64,000 nt of DNA from Bacteroidales bacterium (lineage in GTDB: Bacteria > Bacteroidota > Bacteroidia > Bacteroidales > UBA932). How positions within the stretch are numbered: position 1 is the first letter of the stretch; each line of letters starts with the position of its first letter. The stretch lies in the NCBI GenBank assembly GCA_004554455.1, contig SFMG01000006.1, forward strand, positions 17,623 through 81,622, in the 5' to 3' direction. Below are positions 41,485-50,705 of this stretch, one piece after another. The position numbers and the translations under genes were made by a program. Under the pieces are notes generated by a model. That model did not search any database, was not told the origin of the DNA, and saw only the letters and a list, made by a program, of their open reading frames with translations.

Positions 41485-42170
41485 TGTTCCGAAACTTGCC
41501 GAAGGTTACAAAGAACCTTCTGATAATCAACACAATAATCTGGTTCGCTGCCTTCCTTATGAACAGGATGGGCAACGATACGCTGATGAACCTTTTCGCC
41601 CTCCACTTCCCGAGCGGAAGCGAGGACAGCCGCTTCCGTATATGGCAGCTGCTGAGCTATATGTTCCTGCACGACGACACCCGTATATGGCACCTGCTCT
41701 TCAACATGTACACCCTTGCCATATTCGGCCAGGTGCTGGAAAGAGTCTGGGGAGGAGGCAAGTTCCTCTTCTTCTACCTTTTCTGCGGCGTTGGTGCGGG
41801 ACTTTGCCAGATCGGAGCCCAGTACGTTCAGTTCAGCTATCTCCTGAGCCGTTTTGAGCCGGATTCGGTGAGAACCGCCTTCGATATGTACACCACCGTC
41901 GGGGCTTCCGGCGCCATCTACGGCGTGCTGCTGGGTTACGGAATGCTTTTCCCGGACTCCCGACTCACCCTCATTTTCCCGCCGGTCAGCATGAAGGCGA
42001 AGTGGTTCGTGATCATATTCGCGGCCATTGAACTGCTCAGCAGCCTGGGCACTGCCGTAGGCCGCGGAGACGGTGTCGCCCACATAGCCCATCTGGGCGG
42101 AATGCTTTTCGCGCTGGTGCTCATACTCTTCTGGAAGAAACGTAGAAAGATGTACGAATATCACGATTGA
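41484..42170 (+). CDS. Rhomboid family intramembrane serine protease
   Basis: A 228-residue membrane protein with about six hydrophobic segments. The catalytic Ser is in GASGAIYG (about residue 137), and the partner His in VAHIAHLGG (about 200). The conserved HLLFNMYTLAIFG (helix 2) and WGGGKFL are also seen. It cleaves single-pass membrane substrates within the bilayer, and the targets are unknown. The start codon overlaps the mutL stop (TGATG). Confidence 0.92.
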   Translation: MFRNLPKVTKNLLIINTIIWFAAFLMNRMGNDTLMNLFALHFPSGSEDSRFRIWQLLSYMFLHDDTRIWHLLFNMYTLAIFGQVLERVWGGGKFLFFYLFCGVGAGLCQIGAQYVQFSYLLSRFEPDSVRTAFDMYTTVGASGAIYGVLLGYGMLFPDSRLTLIFPPVSMKAKWFVIIFAAIELLSSLGTAVGRGDGVAHIAHLGGMLFALVLILFWKKRRKMYEYHD

Positions 42171-43240
42171 GCCGTAACAGATTCATAGGTATCACATCGA
42201 GGCTGCTTATGGCCTGCGCCGGAGCGCTGCTGCTGCTCTCCTGCCTTTCGGTTTATGTCAATCCCGCAAAGGCCTGGCTGCTCGTGCCCCTGGAGATACT
42301 CTTCTGGCCGCTCACCCTGCTGAATGCCTTCCTGCTCCTCTGGGCCCTGCTTCGCCGGTCCAAGGCTGCGTTCATACCGCTGCTGGCCCTCGTCCCCTCG
42401 TTCCTGGTATTGGGGCGCTTCATTCAGTTCGGGAACAGTCCGGTCCCCGAGGGCGATTCCCTGAAGATACTCTCCTACAACGTCGGTCGCTTCCGTTCCT
42501 GCCGGGAGACCCCGGACAGCAGGGCCTGTATGGATTCGGTTTTCCGTTTCCTCAGGGAAAGCGATGCGGACATAATCTGCCTCCAGGAGTTCTACCTGCC
42601 CAACGACGGTCACGGCGTCAACGAAATCGTGGCCCGCAAAATGCGTGGCTGGCACCCTACCAGCTGGACATATACCGGACGCAAGGGCCGTTTCGGCAAC
42701 GTGATACTCAGCCGCTACGAGCCTGTGCGCAAGGGATATATGGACTTCGATTCGAGCGCCAATCTCGCCGTCTGGGCGGACTATCGCATCGACGGCCGTA
42801 CGCTCAGGGTATATAACTGCCATCTCGAGAGTTACAACATCTCGCCGGCCGGCATAGCGAACACCGTTTTCGGCAAGGACGGCAACCTCGAAGAGACGGG
42901 CCGCCGCGTGCGCAGGTCGATAAGGCAGCGTTCGCAGCAGGTGGACCGCATATTCAAGGATATATACGCTTCGCCGGTAGAGTCGGTGATATGCGGGGAT
43001 TTCAACGACTCTCCGCTATCCTACACCTATCAGAAGACCACCCGCGGCCATCGTGACTGTTTCCGGGAGGCGGGGCGCGGCATAGGGAGCTCTTTCCCTT
43101 CGCGTCTGCCTGTCATAAGATTGGACTACATACTGCCGCCCGAAAGTATGGAGGTGTGCTTTTACGCCTGCCCGGCCGTGCACTACTCCGACCACAGACC
43201 GGTAATCTCCGAAATACGGTTCGCGGATATCAGACAATAA
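42167..43240 (+). CDS. Endonuclease/exonuclease/phosphatase family protein, membrane-anchored
   Basis: A protein of up to 357 residues. The first 90 residues contain two to three hydrophobic segments. The remainder is an EEP hydrolase domain with the metal and catalytic motifs SYNVGRF (Asn), CLQEF (Glu), GDFNDSP (Asp, Asn) and the final SDHRPV (His). It hydrolyses a phosphoester, with substrate unknown. The start is uncertain: TTG 42167 overlaps the rhomboid stop and gives a complete first helix, while the first ATG is 42209. Confidence 0.82.
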   Translation: MSRNRFIGITSRLLMACAGALLLLSCLSVYVNPAKAWLLVPLEILFWPLTLLNAFLLLWALLRRSKAAFIPLLALVPSFLVLGRFIQFGNSPVPEGDSLKILSYNVGRFRSCRETPDSRACMDSVFRFLRESDADIICLQEFYLPNDGHGVNEIVARKMRGWHPTSWTYTGRKGRFGNVILSRYEPVRKGYMDFDSSANLAVWADYRIDGRTLRVYNCHLESYNISPAGIANTVFGKDGNLEETGRRVRRSIRQRSQQVDRIFKDIYASPVESVICGDFNDSPLSYTYQKTTRGHRDCFREAGRGIGSSFPSRLPVIRLDYILPPESMEVCFYACPAVHYSDHRPVISEIRFADIRQ

Positions 43241-43253
43241 AAGACACATATAT

Positions 43254-43829
43254 ATGAAAGAAGCAATAGAAAAGGCAGTCGCCGTACTGCGCAAAGGCGG
43301 TATCATACTCTATCCGACGGACACCGTATGGGGCATAGGCTGCGACGCGACCGACGCGGAAGCGGTTGCGCGCATCTACGCTCTGAAGCAGCGTTCGGAC
43401 AGCAAAAGTCTCGTGCTGCTGGCCTCCGACGTGGATATGATATGCCGCTATGTCAGGGAGATACCCGAGATCGCCCTGCAACTCATCGAGGTCAACGACA
43501 AACCTATGACCATAATATATCCGGGAGCCCTCTGCGGCAGCTACGGCCTTGCGGAGAACGTGGTCGCGGAGGACGGCAGCGTCGGAATCCGCATACCTAT
43601 GGCCGATTTCCCGAGGGAACTGGTGCGCCGTTTCGGCAAGCCCCTGGTTTCCACCTCGGCCAATATCTCCGGCCAGGCCACTCCCAAGTGCTATTCCGAG
43701 ATAGACCAGGCCATAGTCGGGGGCGTAGATCACTGCGTGGATCCCGTGTATGAGCGCGACTCCGACGGCAAGGCCTCCCAGATCATAAAGCTCGGTCTGG
43801 ACTCAAGTGTAGAGGTCATAAGAAAATAA
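43254..43829 (+). CDS. tsaC: L-threonylcarbamoyladenylate synthase (YrdC/Sua5 family)
   Basis: A 191-residue YrdC-domain protein that makes threonylcarbamoyl-AMP from threonine, bicarbonate and ATP for the t6A37 modification of ANN-decoding tRNAs. It shows ILYPTDTVWGIGCDATD, the ATP-binding KQRSDSKSLV, MTIIYPG, VGIRIP and the STSANISG motif. It lacks the C-terminal Sua5 domain, hence the TsaC type. It ends the mutL-rhomboid-EEP run, 13 bases after the EEP gene. Confidence 0.93.
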   Translation: MKEAIEKAVAVLRKGGIILYPTDTVWGIGCDATDAEAVARIYALKQRSDSKSLVLLASDVDMICRYVREIPEIALQLIEVNDKPMTIIYPGALCGSYGLAENVVAEDGSVGIRIPMADFPRELVRRFGKPLVSTSANISGQATPKCYSEIDQAIVGGVDHCVDPVYERDSDGKASQIIKLGLDSSVEVIRK

Positions 43830-43833
43830 TGTA

Positions 43834-43841
43834 TATCTTTG
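43834..43841 (+). promoter_or_regulatory. -7 element for outer-membrane protein gene (TATCTTTG)
   Basis: TATCTTTG lies five bases after the tsaC stop and 57 bases before the ATG at 43899, giving a leader of about 50 bases. No clear -33. Confidence 0.5.
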
Positions 43842-43898
43842 CCCCCGCGTCCTTGGACGCAAACGGAAATTGAAACATCAACCAATAAATTAAAAGTT

Positions 43899-44471
43899 AT
43901 GAAAAAGATTCTTGCTATTGCAGCTCTCGCACTCGGCGTTGCCGTAAGTGCCGCTGCTCAGCCGAAGGCCATAGGCGGCCGTCTCGGACTTGGTATCGAA
44001 GCCAGCTATGAGCATTGCGTAGGTTCTCCTAATTTCTTCGAGGTCGATCTCGGACTGGATATGGAGTCCCTCGCCCACGATTCTTTCGGCTTCCAGGCAA
44101 CCGCAACCTACAACTTCGTGATCGCCCAGCCTGACTGGACCTCCCGCGGTGACTGGCAGTTCTATGCAGGCCCTGGTGTCAGCCTCGGCTGGCTCAATGA
44201 CAAGGTCGTTTACCACGACAAGGACCTCGACGTCAAGGGTTCGCATTGGGATGATGGCTTTATGGTCGGCATCTGCGGCCAGGTAGGCCTCTCCTACACC
44301 TTCTGGTTCCCTCTCCAGCTTGCAGTGGACATACGCCCTGTAGTCGGTCTCCACATCAATGACGGATGGAGTGACGACGCCGGCAACAGATACGGTTCCA
44401 AGGTCGGCTTCTACAACAAGGGTATAAGCTGGTGCTGGATCCCTACCCTCGCAGTACGTTACGCATTCTGA
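43899..44471 (+). CDS. Predicted outer-membrane beta-barrel protein
   Basis: A 190-residue protein with a typical signal peptide (MKKILAIAALALG..., cleavage near SAAAQ). The mature part has alternating beta strands (GGRLGLGIEASYEH, FGFQATATYNFVI, GLSYTFWF) and ends in LAVRYAF, the terminal Phe typical of barrels. It resembles small porin-family or OmpX/OmpW-like proteins of Bacteroidota, and no specific function is assigned. ATG 43899 is preferred because it begins the signal peptide. The DUF819 gene follows after 16 bases. Confidence 0.75.
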   Translation: MKKILAIAALALGVAVSAAAQPKAIGGRLGLGIEASYEHCVGSPNFFEVDLGLDMESLAHDSFGFQATATYNFVIAQPDWTSRGDWQFYAGPGVSLGWLNDKVVYHDKDLDVKGSHWDDGFMVGICGQVGLSYTFWFPLQLAVDIRPVVGLHINDGWSDDAGNRYGSKVGFYNKGISWCWIPTLAVRYAF

Positions 44472-44487
44472 TCCGGACGATTCCGGA

Positions 44488-45678
44488 ATGGAATACCTTT
44501 ACCTTGGCATTTTTCTGCTTGCGCCGGCTCTGGTCAAGTGGCTCTGCGGGAAAGTCAGCATACTGGGCAAGATAGGCCCTATACTCCTGCTCTATGCCCT
44601 GGGCATAGTAATGGGAAACCTTTCACTGCTGCCTTTCCTCAGCGAGTCGGTTGCCCGTCCCGCCGGCCTGCCGGGCATACAGGACATGGTCACCTCGGCA
44701 ATGGTGCCGCTGGCCATACCCCTGATGCTTTTCGGCTGCAGATTCAGACGCAGCGAAACCCGTAACCAGGCACTTGCCCTGGCTACGGGTTTGCTTGCTG
44801 TCATTTTCACTGCGATAGCAGGCTATTTTATATTCGGCAAAGCCATAGACTCCTCTTCCCTGGTGGGCGCCGGCAACGGAACCACTGCCGCAAAGATAGG
44901 CGGTATGCTCACGGGAGTATATACCGGAGGCACGGTGAACCTGGCCTCCCTTCAGGCCATGCTGGGCGTGGGCAGCGAGACATACGTGCTGCTCAATTCC
45001 TACGATATGGTAATCAGCTTCCTCTTTATGATGTCGCTCATCGCTTTCGGCATCAGGCTTCTGCGCCGTTTCCTGCCTTACGGGGACAGGGAGATTGCCG
45101 GCGAATGGAGCGAAGGGGAAGAAAGCAAGCCGCGCCGCTTTTCCGCCCTCTGGTGGAAGCAGGCGGGCATACTCCTGGGCATCACATTGCTGATGGTGGG
45201 CGTCTCCGCGGGAGTGGCGTCCCTTCTTCCCAAGGAGTGGTTCATGACCATTTTCATACTCCTGCTCACCTCCCTGGGCATTGTGGCCTCTTTCGTGCGC
45301 AAGCTGCGTGAAATGAAGATTGCCGACGACCTGGGAATGTACTGCATCTATGTCTTCAGCATCACCGTCGCTTCCATGGCGGACTTCTCGGCAATGGATT
45401 TCAGCGGCAGTCTCAGTATCCTGGGCTATCTCTGCCTTATGATTTTCGGCTCTCTCTTTATACAGGTCCTGCTGGCAAAGCTGCTGAAGATCGATGCCGA
45501 CACTGTGGTGATCGCTTCCACGGCCTTCATCTGCTCCCCGCCTTTCGTTCCAATGATGGCGGCGGCAATGAAAAACCGGCGAGTTGTAGTCGCCGGTCTG
45601 TCTATAGGTATAATAGGTTATGCCGTAGGCACCTATCTGGGCTTTGCGCTTTCGCGCCTGCTTGCCCTGTTCTCTTAA
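44488..45678 (+). CDS. DUF819 family multipass membrane protein
   Basis: A 396-residue inner-membrane protein with about 11 hydrophobic segments. Features of the DUF819 (YjcL-like) family include the glycine-rich GNGTTAAKIGGMLTGVYTGGT after the fifth segment and the C-terminal AFICSPPFVPMMAAAMKN. These proteins are predicted carriers with similarity to sodium/solute transporters, and the substrate is unknown. It ends convergently with rnfA, next to a perfect 16-base palindrome. Confidence 0.85.
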   Translation: MEYLYLGIFLLAPALVKWLCGKVSILGKIGPILLLYALGIVMGNLSLLPFLSESVARPAGLPGIQDMVTSAMVPLAIPLMLFGCRFRRSETRNQALALATGLLAVIFTAIAGYFIFGKAIDSSSLVGAGNGTTAAKIGGMLTGVYTGGTVNLASLQAMLGVGSETYVLLNSYDMVISFLFMMSLIAFGIRLLRRFLPYGDREIAGEWSEGEESKPRRFSALWWKQAGILLGITLLMVGVSAGVASLLPKEWFMTIFILLLTSLGIVASFVRKLREMKIADDLGMYCIYVFSITVASMADFSAMDFSGSLSILGYLCLMIFGSLFIQVLLAKLLKIDADTVVIASTAFICSPPFVPMMAAAMKNRRVVVAGLSIGIIGYAVGTYLGFALSRLLALFS

Positions 45679-45691
45679 TCCTTGAAGCTGT

Positions 45692-45707
45692 GCAGCCCTA
45701 GGGCTGC
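45692..45707. terminator. Perfect 16-base palindrome between convergent genes
   Basis: GCAGCCCTAGGGCTGC is fully self-complementary and abuts the rnfA stop codon. It can form a stem on either strand's transcript, so it may act as a bidirectional terminator although T-runs are absent. Confidence 0.45.
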
Positions 45708-46307
45708 CTAGACCATTCCCGAGAAGCCCATAAAGGCCATCGCGAGTACGCCGGCCGTAAGCAGGGCGATAGGAACTCCCTTGAATGCTTTCGGAACTTC
45801 GTTGAGTTCGAGCTGCTCCCGCAGTCCGGCGAAGAGTATCATTGCCAGACCGTAGCCCAGGGCCGTAGCCAGGGCATATACCGTGGCCTCTCCGAGGTTG
45901 AAGAGATGAGGCTGGCCACCCGCAAAGGAGAACTCCTTGGTCACCACGTTGATGGCCACGCCGAGAACGGCGCAGTTGGTGGTGATCAGGGGCAGGAAGA
46001 TTCCGAGGGCCTGGTAAAGGCTCGGGCTGATTTTCTTGAGCACTATCTCCACCATCTGCACCAGAGCCGCAATGACCAGTATGAATACTATGGTCTGGAG
46101 GAACTGTATGTTGCAGAGCACCAGTATCTTGTTCAGAAGGAAGGTGACTATGGTGGCGAGTGTGATCACGAAGCACACGGCTCCGGACATACCCACTGCA
46201 GTGTTGAGCTTGGAGGATACGCCCAGGAAAGGACAGATTCCAAGGAACTGGCTGAGGACTATGTTGTTGACGAATATCGCCGAAATGATGATGAAAATGT
46301 AATCCAT
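45708..46307 (-). CDS. rnfA: Rnf electron transport complex subunit A
   Basis: A 199-residue integral membrane subunit of the Rnf complex, which couples ferredoxin:NAD+ electron transfer to sodium or proton pumping. It has six hydrophobic segments, the characteristic NNIVLSQFLGICPFLG near the N-terminus and the central TTNCAVLGVA. RnfA pairs with RnfE, and the two proteins coordinate a membrane-embedded iron-sulfur centre through Cys residues such as those in GICPF and TNC. Last gene of the rnfBCDGEA operon, three bases after rnfE. Confidence 0.96.
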   Translation of the reverse strand: MDYIFIIISAIFVNNIVLSQFLGICPFLGVSSKLNTAVGMSGAVCFVITLATIVTFLLNKILVLCNIQFLQTIVFILVIAALVQMVEIVLKKISPSLYQALGIFLPLITTNCAVLGVAINVVTKEFSFAGGQPHLFNLGEATVYALATALGYGLAMILFAGLREQLELNEVPKAFKGVPIALLTAGVLAMAFMGFSGMV

Positions 46308-46310
46308 TGC

Positions 46311-46895
46311 CTATTTCTTTTCAGTGAGTTTCTTGAATACGACTATAAGGTAGGCCAGGGCGATGAATGCGCCCGGAGCCAGCACGAAGGCCAGTACGCC
46401 GTCAGCCTGGCAGAACTTCCATCCGAAGACGGAGAGGTTGCCGAGTATCTCGCGTACCATGCCCAGGAGGGTGAGGGCTATGGTGAAGCCCAGGCCTATG
46501 CCTATGCCGTCGAGGGCGGAGTCGATTACGCCGTTCTTGTTGGCGAAGGCCTCTGCGCGGCCGAGTATGATGCAGTTCACCACGATGAGCGGGATGAAGA
46601 GGCCGAGGGTGTCATATACCGTAGGTACGAAGGCCTGCATAAGGAACTGCAGCAGGGTGACAAAGGTCGCTATCACCACTATGTATGCAGGGATGCGCAC
46701 CTTGTCCGGAATGAAGCGTGCGATGGCGCTGATGGCCATATTCGAGAGAATGAGCACGAACATCGTGGCCAGACCCATACTCATGCCGTTGATGGCAGAG
46801 GTGGTGGTGGCCAGGGTAGGACACATTCCCAGCAGAAGCACGAAGGTCGGGTTCTCCTTTACGAGACCCTTGGTGATGAGGTTCAACTTACTCAT
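46311..46895 (-). CDS. rnfE: Rnf electron transport complex subunit E
   Basis: A 194-residue membrane subunit, homologous in fold to RnfA with inverted topology. It begins KGLVKENPTFVLLLGMCPTLA, with the conserved Cys in GMCP, and has VNCIILGRAEAFA in the fourth region. Six hydrophobic segments are visible. It overlaps the end of rnfG by eight bases, and rnfA follows three bases downstream. Confidence 0.96.
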   Translation of the reverse strand: MSKLNLITKGLVKENPTFVLLLGMCPTLATTTSAINGMSMGLATMFVLILSNMAISAIARFIPDKVRIPAYIVVIATFVTLLQFLMQAFVPTVYDTLGLFIPLIVVNCIILGRAEAFANKNGVIDSALDGIGIGLGFTIALTLLGMVREILGNLSVFGWKFCQADGVLAFVLAPGAFIALAYLIVVFKKLTEKK

Positions 46896-47508
46896 TTGTC
46901 TGTCCTCCTTCTGTTATTTCGTTCTGTTCCTCTACGCTGTCTCCGTTGAGGACGGCATTTATGTCGCGGAAGGCCCTGACGGCGTTGGCGACAGCGAGGG
47001 TATATGCCCTGGAGGTGATGGTGGAAGCTGTGATCGCATCCACGTCACCGCCCTTGGAACGTACTTCAAGTTTCTTGACCGAACTGTCCCAGCCCTTGAA
47101 CTGTGAGCTGAAGGCCGGGTCCGTGCACTTCGCGCCGAGGCCCGGGGTTTCCGAGTGGGACAGTACCTGTGTTCCGGAAATGCTTCCGTCGGCGGCTATG
47201 CCAACCATAAGCGAGAGCACTCCGCCGAAGCCTATGGTGGAGGACTCGATGGCACAGCCCACAAAGTCTGCGTCCTGCCTTGCGGCGTAATAGCCGTAGT
47301 GTACGCCGTCCACTTCTATCTCCTGACGTTCCGAAACTATATTGCACGGAGGGAGCACTGCGGCTACGGCCTTCTCGACCTTGGCAACGCGTCCTTTCTC
47401 TATAGGCCCCCTGGTGAGCACATTGACTCCTGCAAGCAGCGCCGAGCAGACAAAGCATATTGTCAGCAGGCAAAGGACCATATTCCTGAATGATGATTTT
47501 ACTGCCAT
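46888..47508 (-). CDS. rnfG: Rnf electron transport complex subunit G (FMN-binding)
   Basis: A 206-residue protein with one N-terminal membrane helix and a periplasmic FMN-binding domain. The covalent FMN attachment motif is visible as ASTITSRA (about residue 167), with the threonine as the likely site. GLGAKCTDPAF before it is typical of the fold. The C-terminal tail is acidic. The gene starts three bases after rnfD. Confidence 0.93.
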   Translation of the reverse strand: MAVKSSFRNMVLCLLTICFVCSALLAGVNVLTRGPIEKGRVAKVEKAVAAVLPPCNIVSERQEIEVDGVHYGYYAARQDADFVGCAIESSTIGFGGVLSLMVGIAADGSISGTQVLSHSETPGLGAKCTDPAFSSQFKGWDSSVKKLEVRSKGGDVDAITASTITSRAYTLAVANAVRAFRDINAVLNGDSVEEQNEITEGGQTNE

Positions 47509-47511
47509 AGT

Positions 47512-48474
47512 CTATGCCCTCCCGTATTTTTTCTGGTGGAAGAATCTGTTGATGAGAGGCACGGTGGCGTTCATCAGCAGTATGGCGAAGCTGACTCCCT
47601 CAGGGAATGAGCCGAAGTAGCGTATGAGCATTGTGATCAGACCTATGCCCACTCCGTAAACCACTCCGCCCCAGTCGCTCATAGGGCTGGTCACATAGTC
47701 GGTAGCCATAAAGATCGAGCCCAGGAGTACACCGCCTGTGAGCAGGTTGAACAGAGGGTCAGGGTACTGTCCGTTGCCGCAGAGCCAGAAGATTCCGCTG
47801 AAGATGACGATGGAGCCCCAGATGCTGAGGGTGATCCAAGGTTTGATCACGCGGCGCGCGAGCAGGTAAACGAAGCCGAGGAGCAGGGCAGCGGCGGAAA
47901 TCTCACCGGCAGAGCCTCCTATGTTGAAGAGGAGGGTCTGGAGGTAGTCCGTTCCGGCTATTTGCTCCATCCCGTTCTCGGCGAACTTGCCCAGCAGGGT
48001 TGCCCCGGAAGTGGCGTCCACAGGAATGAAGCCCTTGGTCACGCTCCAGTCAGTCATATAGACAGGGAAGGAAACCAGCAGGAACACACGGGCTGCGATG
48101 GCCGGGTTGAAGATGTTCTGACCTATGCCTCCGAAGGTCATCTTGACTACTCCGATTGCGAATACGGCACCGATCAGGACCACCCACCATGGACATGCAG
48201 GCGGCACGTTCAGGGCCAGAAGCAGACCTGTCACGACGGCGGAAAGGTCTCCGACAGTGCTCTTGCGTCTGAGGAGGAAGCGTCCGGTCAGCCACTCGGT
48301 GGCTACGCAGGCGACTATGCTCACTGCCAGCAGCAGGAGTTCCCGCCAGCCGTAGAATATGACGGAAACTATGGTGGCAGGCAGCAGCGCAATCACGACA
48401 TCCAGCATCAGTCTCCTGGTGGAGAGTGCTGAGTGAACGTGTGGTGATGGTGATACTAACATATTGTTTTCCAA
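47512..48474 (-). CDS. rnfD: Rnf electron transport complex subunit D (FMN-binding)
   Basis: A 320-residue membrane subunit with about nine to ten hydrophobic segments and the covalent FMN motif SGATLLG (about residues 156-162). SPHVHS near the N-terminus and FNPAIAARVFLL match the family, as does the C-terminal YGVGIGLITMLIRYFG. It works with RnfG to carry electrons through the membrane. It lies nine bases after rnfC. Confidence 0.95.
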   Translation of the reverse strand: MENNMLVSPSPHVHSALSTRRLMLDVVIALLPATIVSVIFYGWRELLLLAVSIVACVATEWLTGRFLLRRKSTVGDLSAVVTGLLLALNVPPACPWWVVLIGAVFAIGVVKMTFGGIGQNIFNPAIAARVFLLVSFPVYMTDWSVTKGFIPVDATSGATLLGKFAENGMEQIAGTDYLQTLLFNIGGSAGEISAAALLLGFVYLLARRVIKPWITLSIWGSIVIFSGIFWLCGNGQYPDPLFNLLTGGVLLGSIFMATDYVTSPMSDWGGVVYGVGIGLITMLIRYFGSFPEGVSFAILLMNATVPLINRFFHQKKYGRA

Positions 48475-48483
48475 TTATTTCGA

Positions 48484-49830
48484 TTAGTTCTTAGGACGTG
48501 ACTTGATAATGCGCATCACGTCACCCTTGGCAATGTTTATGGTGTCCAGCAGCGGGATGTTGGCCGGGCAGGTGTACTGGCAGCAGCCGCAGGAGATGCA
48601 ATCCTGGATGGCATTGGCTTCCAGTTCGTCCATTCTGCCGTGTTTGGCGAGCTTGTTCAGCAGGAAAGGCTCCAGGCCCATAGGGCAGGCGTCCGCGCAC
48701 TTGCCGCAGCGTATGCAGTAGGATGCTTCGCCTCTCTTGGTGAAGGCGGAGGAGAGATAGAGCAGGGAGGAGGAGCCTTTGACGGTGCAGGCGTCCATAT
48801 TGGATATGGCCTTGCCCATCATAGGGCCGCCGCTTACTATCTTCGCGCATTTCTCCGGCACTCCGCCTGCGTATTGGGCAATGTAGCTCAGCGGCATTCC
48901 TATGCGGAAGAGGTAGTTGTGCTGCGCCTCAGGGTCGAGACAGTCTCCCGTAATGGTCATGGTGTTGGTAACCAGAGGCTTGTTCTTCTGAACGGCTTCA
49001 TATACGGCCAGGGAGGTGGCGACGTTCTGTACCACTGCGCCTGCGCTGATAGGAAGTCCTCCGGACTTTACTTCGCGGCGCATCACGGCATTGATCAGCT
49101 GTTTCTCGCCGCCCTGCGGATATTTCTTCTTGAGCGTCATCACTTCGATGCCGCTGTAGCCCAGTTCGCTTACCGCCTCGCTCATTGCCTTGATGGCCTC
49201 AGGCTTGTTCTCCTCGATGGCAATCACGGCCGGGCAGTTGCCCAGTACCATTTTCATTATGGCGGCGCCCACCACTATCTCGCGGCTGCGCTCGATCATG
49301 ATGCGGTTGTCGCTGGTCAGGAAAGGCTCGCATTCGGCGCCGTTGAGTATGAGGCACTCGGCGACGCTGCCCGGAGCCGGGTTCAGCTTCACGTGGGTAG
49401 GGAAGGTTGCGCCGCCCAGTCCCACGACGCCGCAGGCCTGTATCTTCGCGAGTACGGCGGCCCTGTCGGACGGTATGTCGGTAACGAGGGTGTCGCTAAG
49501 GTCTATGCCTTCGGCCCATTCGTCGCCCTCGACAGCTATCTCTATATGAGTCATATAGTTGCCGCTGATGTCCTTGCGCGGAGCTATGCTCTTCACCGTG
49601 CCGCTGACAGACGAGTGTACCCAGGCGGATATGAAGCCGCCCGGTTCGGCTATGGGCTGGCCGGCCTTCACCTTGTCGCCGACGGCCACTATGGGCTTCG
49701 CAGGCGCGCCAAGATGCTGGGCCATGGATATATATACTGTCTGCGGCAGAGGCAGGACCTCGATCTCGCAGTTGCGGCTTATCTTGTTGTCATCAGGATG
49801 GACGCCGCCTATGCGGAATGTCTTTTTCAT
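48484..49830 (-). CDS. rnfC: Rnf electron transport complex subunit C
   Basis: A 448-residue peripheral subunit that oxidises or reduces NAD(H). It has the flavin/NAD-binding region GLGGATFPTHVKL (about residue 132) and two C-terminal 4Fe-4S motifs, CIRCGKCADACP and CISCGCCQYTCP. The N-terminal Gln/Pro-rich linker seen in some homologs is absent. The start overlaps the rnfB stop by four bases (ATGA). Confidence 0.96.
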   Translation of the reverse strand: MKKTFRIGGVHPDDNKISRNCEIEVLPLPQTVYISMAQHLGAPAKPIVAVGDKVKAGQPIAEPGGFISAWVHSSVSGTVKSIAPRKDISGNYMTHIEIAVEGDEWAEGIDLSDTLVTDIPSDRAAVLAKIQACGVVGLGGATFPTHVKLNPAPGSVAECLILNGAECEPFLTSDNRIMIERSREIVVGAAIMKMVLGNCPAVIAIEENKPEAIKAMSEAVSELGYSGIEVMTLKKKYPQGGEKQLINAVMRREVKSGGLPISAGAVVQNVATSLAVYEAVQKNKPLVTNTMTITGDCLDPEAQHNYLFRIGMPLSYIAQYAGGVPEKCAKIVSGGPMMGKAISNMDACTVKGSSSLLYLSSAFTKRGEASYCIRCGKCADACPMGLEPFLLNKLAKHGRMDELEANAIQDCISCGCCQYTCPANIPLLDTINIAKGDVMRIIKSRPKN

Positions 49831-50693
49831 ATCGTGACTTCCTCCTTTTTCGGTTCAACTTTCTTCGGACTGAAGTTTACGGCCACTATGGCTCCGGTAG
49901 GGCATTCGAAGACGCACTGTCCGCAGGCCTTGCACTTGTTGTAATCTATGTAGCAGAGATTGTCCGCAACGGTGATGGCGTCGAACTTGCAGACCTTGGC
50001 GCACTTGCCGCAACCTATGCAGGCGGCGGTGCAGGCCTTGCGGGCCACGCCACCCTTGTCCTTGTTGACGCAGCGTACATATACCCTGCGCTTGTTCTTT
50101 GCGGTGGTGCCCTGGTTCCTGAGCTCTATCAGGCGGCGAGGGCAGGCTGCGACGCACTGTCCGCAGGCGCTGCACTTGCTTTCGTCCACTTCAGGCAGGC
50201 CGGTCTCCGGGTTCATGGAGAGGGCTCCGTTGGCACAGACCTTCACGCAGTCTCCGCAGCCCAGACAGCCGAAGGCGCAGGCGGTGTCGCCGCTGTAGAG
50301 GGCGGCCTTCACGCGGCAGGACTCCAATCCGTCATATTCGTTGGTCCTGGGACGGTTGGCGCAGGAACCGTTGCAGCGGATCACGGCCACTTTCGGGGCC
50401 TGCTCCACCGCTTCGCAACCCAGCACGGCAGCGACTTTCTTCATGGTCTCATTGCCGCCCACGGGGCAGAAATTGTGCTCGAGATTGCCGGCCTTGACGC
50501 AGCTGTCGGCAAAGGCACGGCAGCCGGCAAAGCCGCAACCGCCGCAATTGGCTCCGGGCATCAACTTCTCTATTTCGTCGATTCTCGGATCCTCCTCCAC
50601 CTTGAACTTCTGGGCTACAAAGTAGAGGACTGCAGCCAGCAGCGCGCCGACAAGCGTGACGACGAGCACTGTCCATATTATTGTAAGATCCAT
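49827..50693 (-). CDS. rnfB: Rnf electron transport complex subunit B (polyferredoxin)
   Basis: A 288-residue subunit with an N-terminal membrane helix and a chain of iron-sulfur motifs: the Fe-S domain GANCGGCGFAGC (about residue 48), then CAFGCLGCGDCVKVC, CSACGQCVAACP, CIGCGKCAKVC and CKACGQCVFECP. It accepts electrons from soluble ferredoxin. First rnf gene of the operon, 12 bases after the rseC-like gene. Confidence 0.96.
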   Translation of the reverse strand: MDLTIIWTVLVVTLVGALLAAVLYFVAQKFKVEEDPRIDEIEKLMPGANCGGCGFAGCRAFADSCVKAGNLEHNFCPVGGNETMKKVAAVLGCEAVEQAPKVAVIRCNGSCANRPRTNEYDGLESCRVKAALYSGDTACAFGCLGCGDCVKVCANGALSMNPETGLPEVDESKCSACGQCVAACPRRLIELRNQGTTAKNKRRVYVRCVNKDKGGVARKACTAACIGCGKCAKVCKFDAITVADNLCYIDYNKCKACGQCVFECPTGAIVAVNFSPKKVEPKKEEVTI

Positions 50694-50705
50694 AACTGTA
50701 GTGAT

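Noticed and set aside
48640..49944. 434-codon plus-strand frame opposite rnfC
   Set aside because: Antisense to a clear rnfC; Ala/Gly/His-rich composition as expected for a shadow frame.
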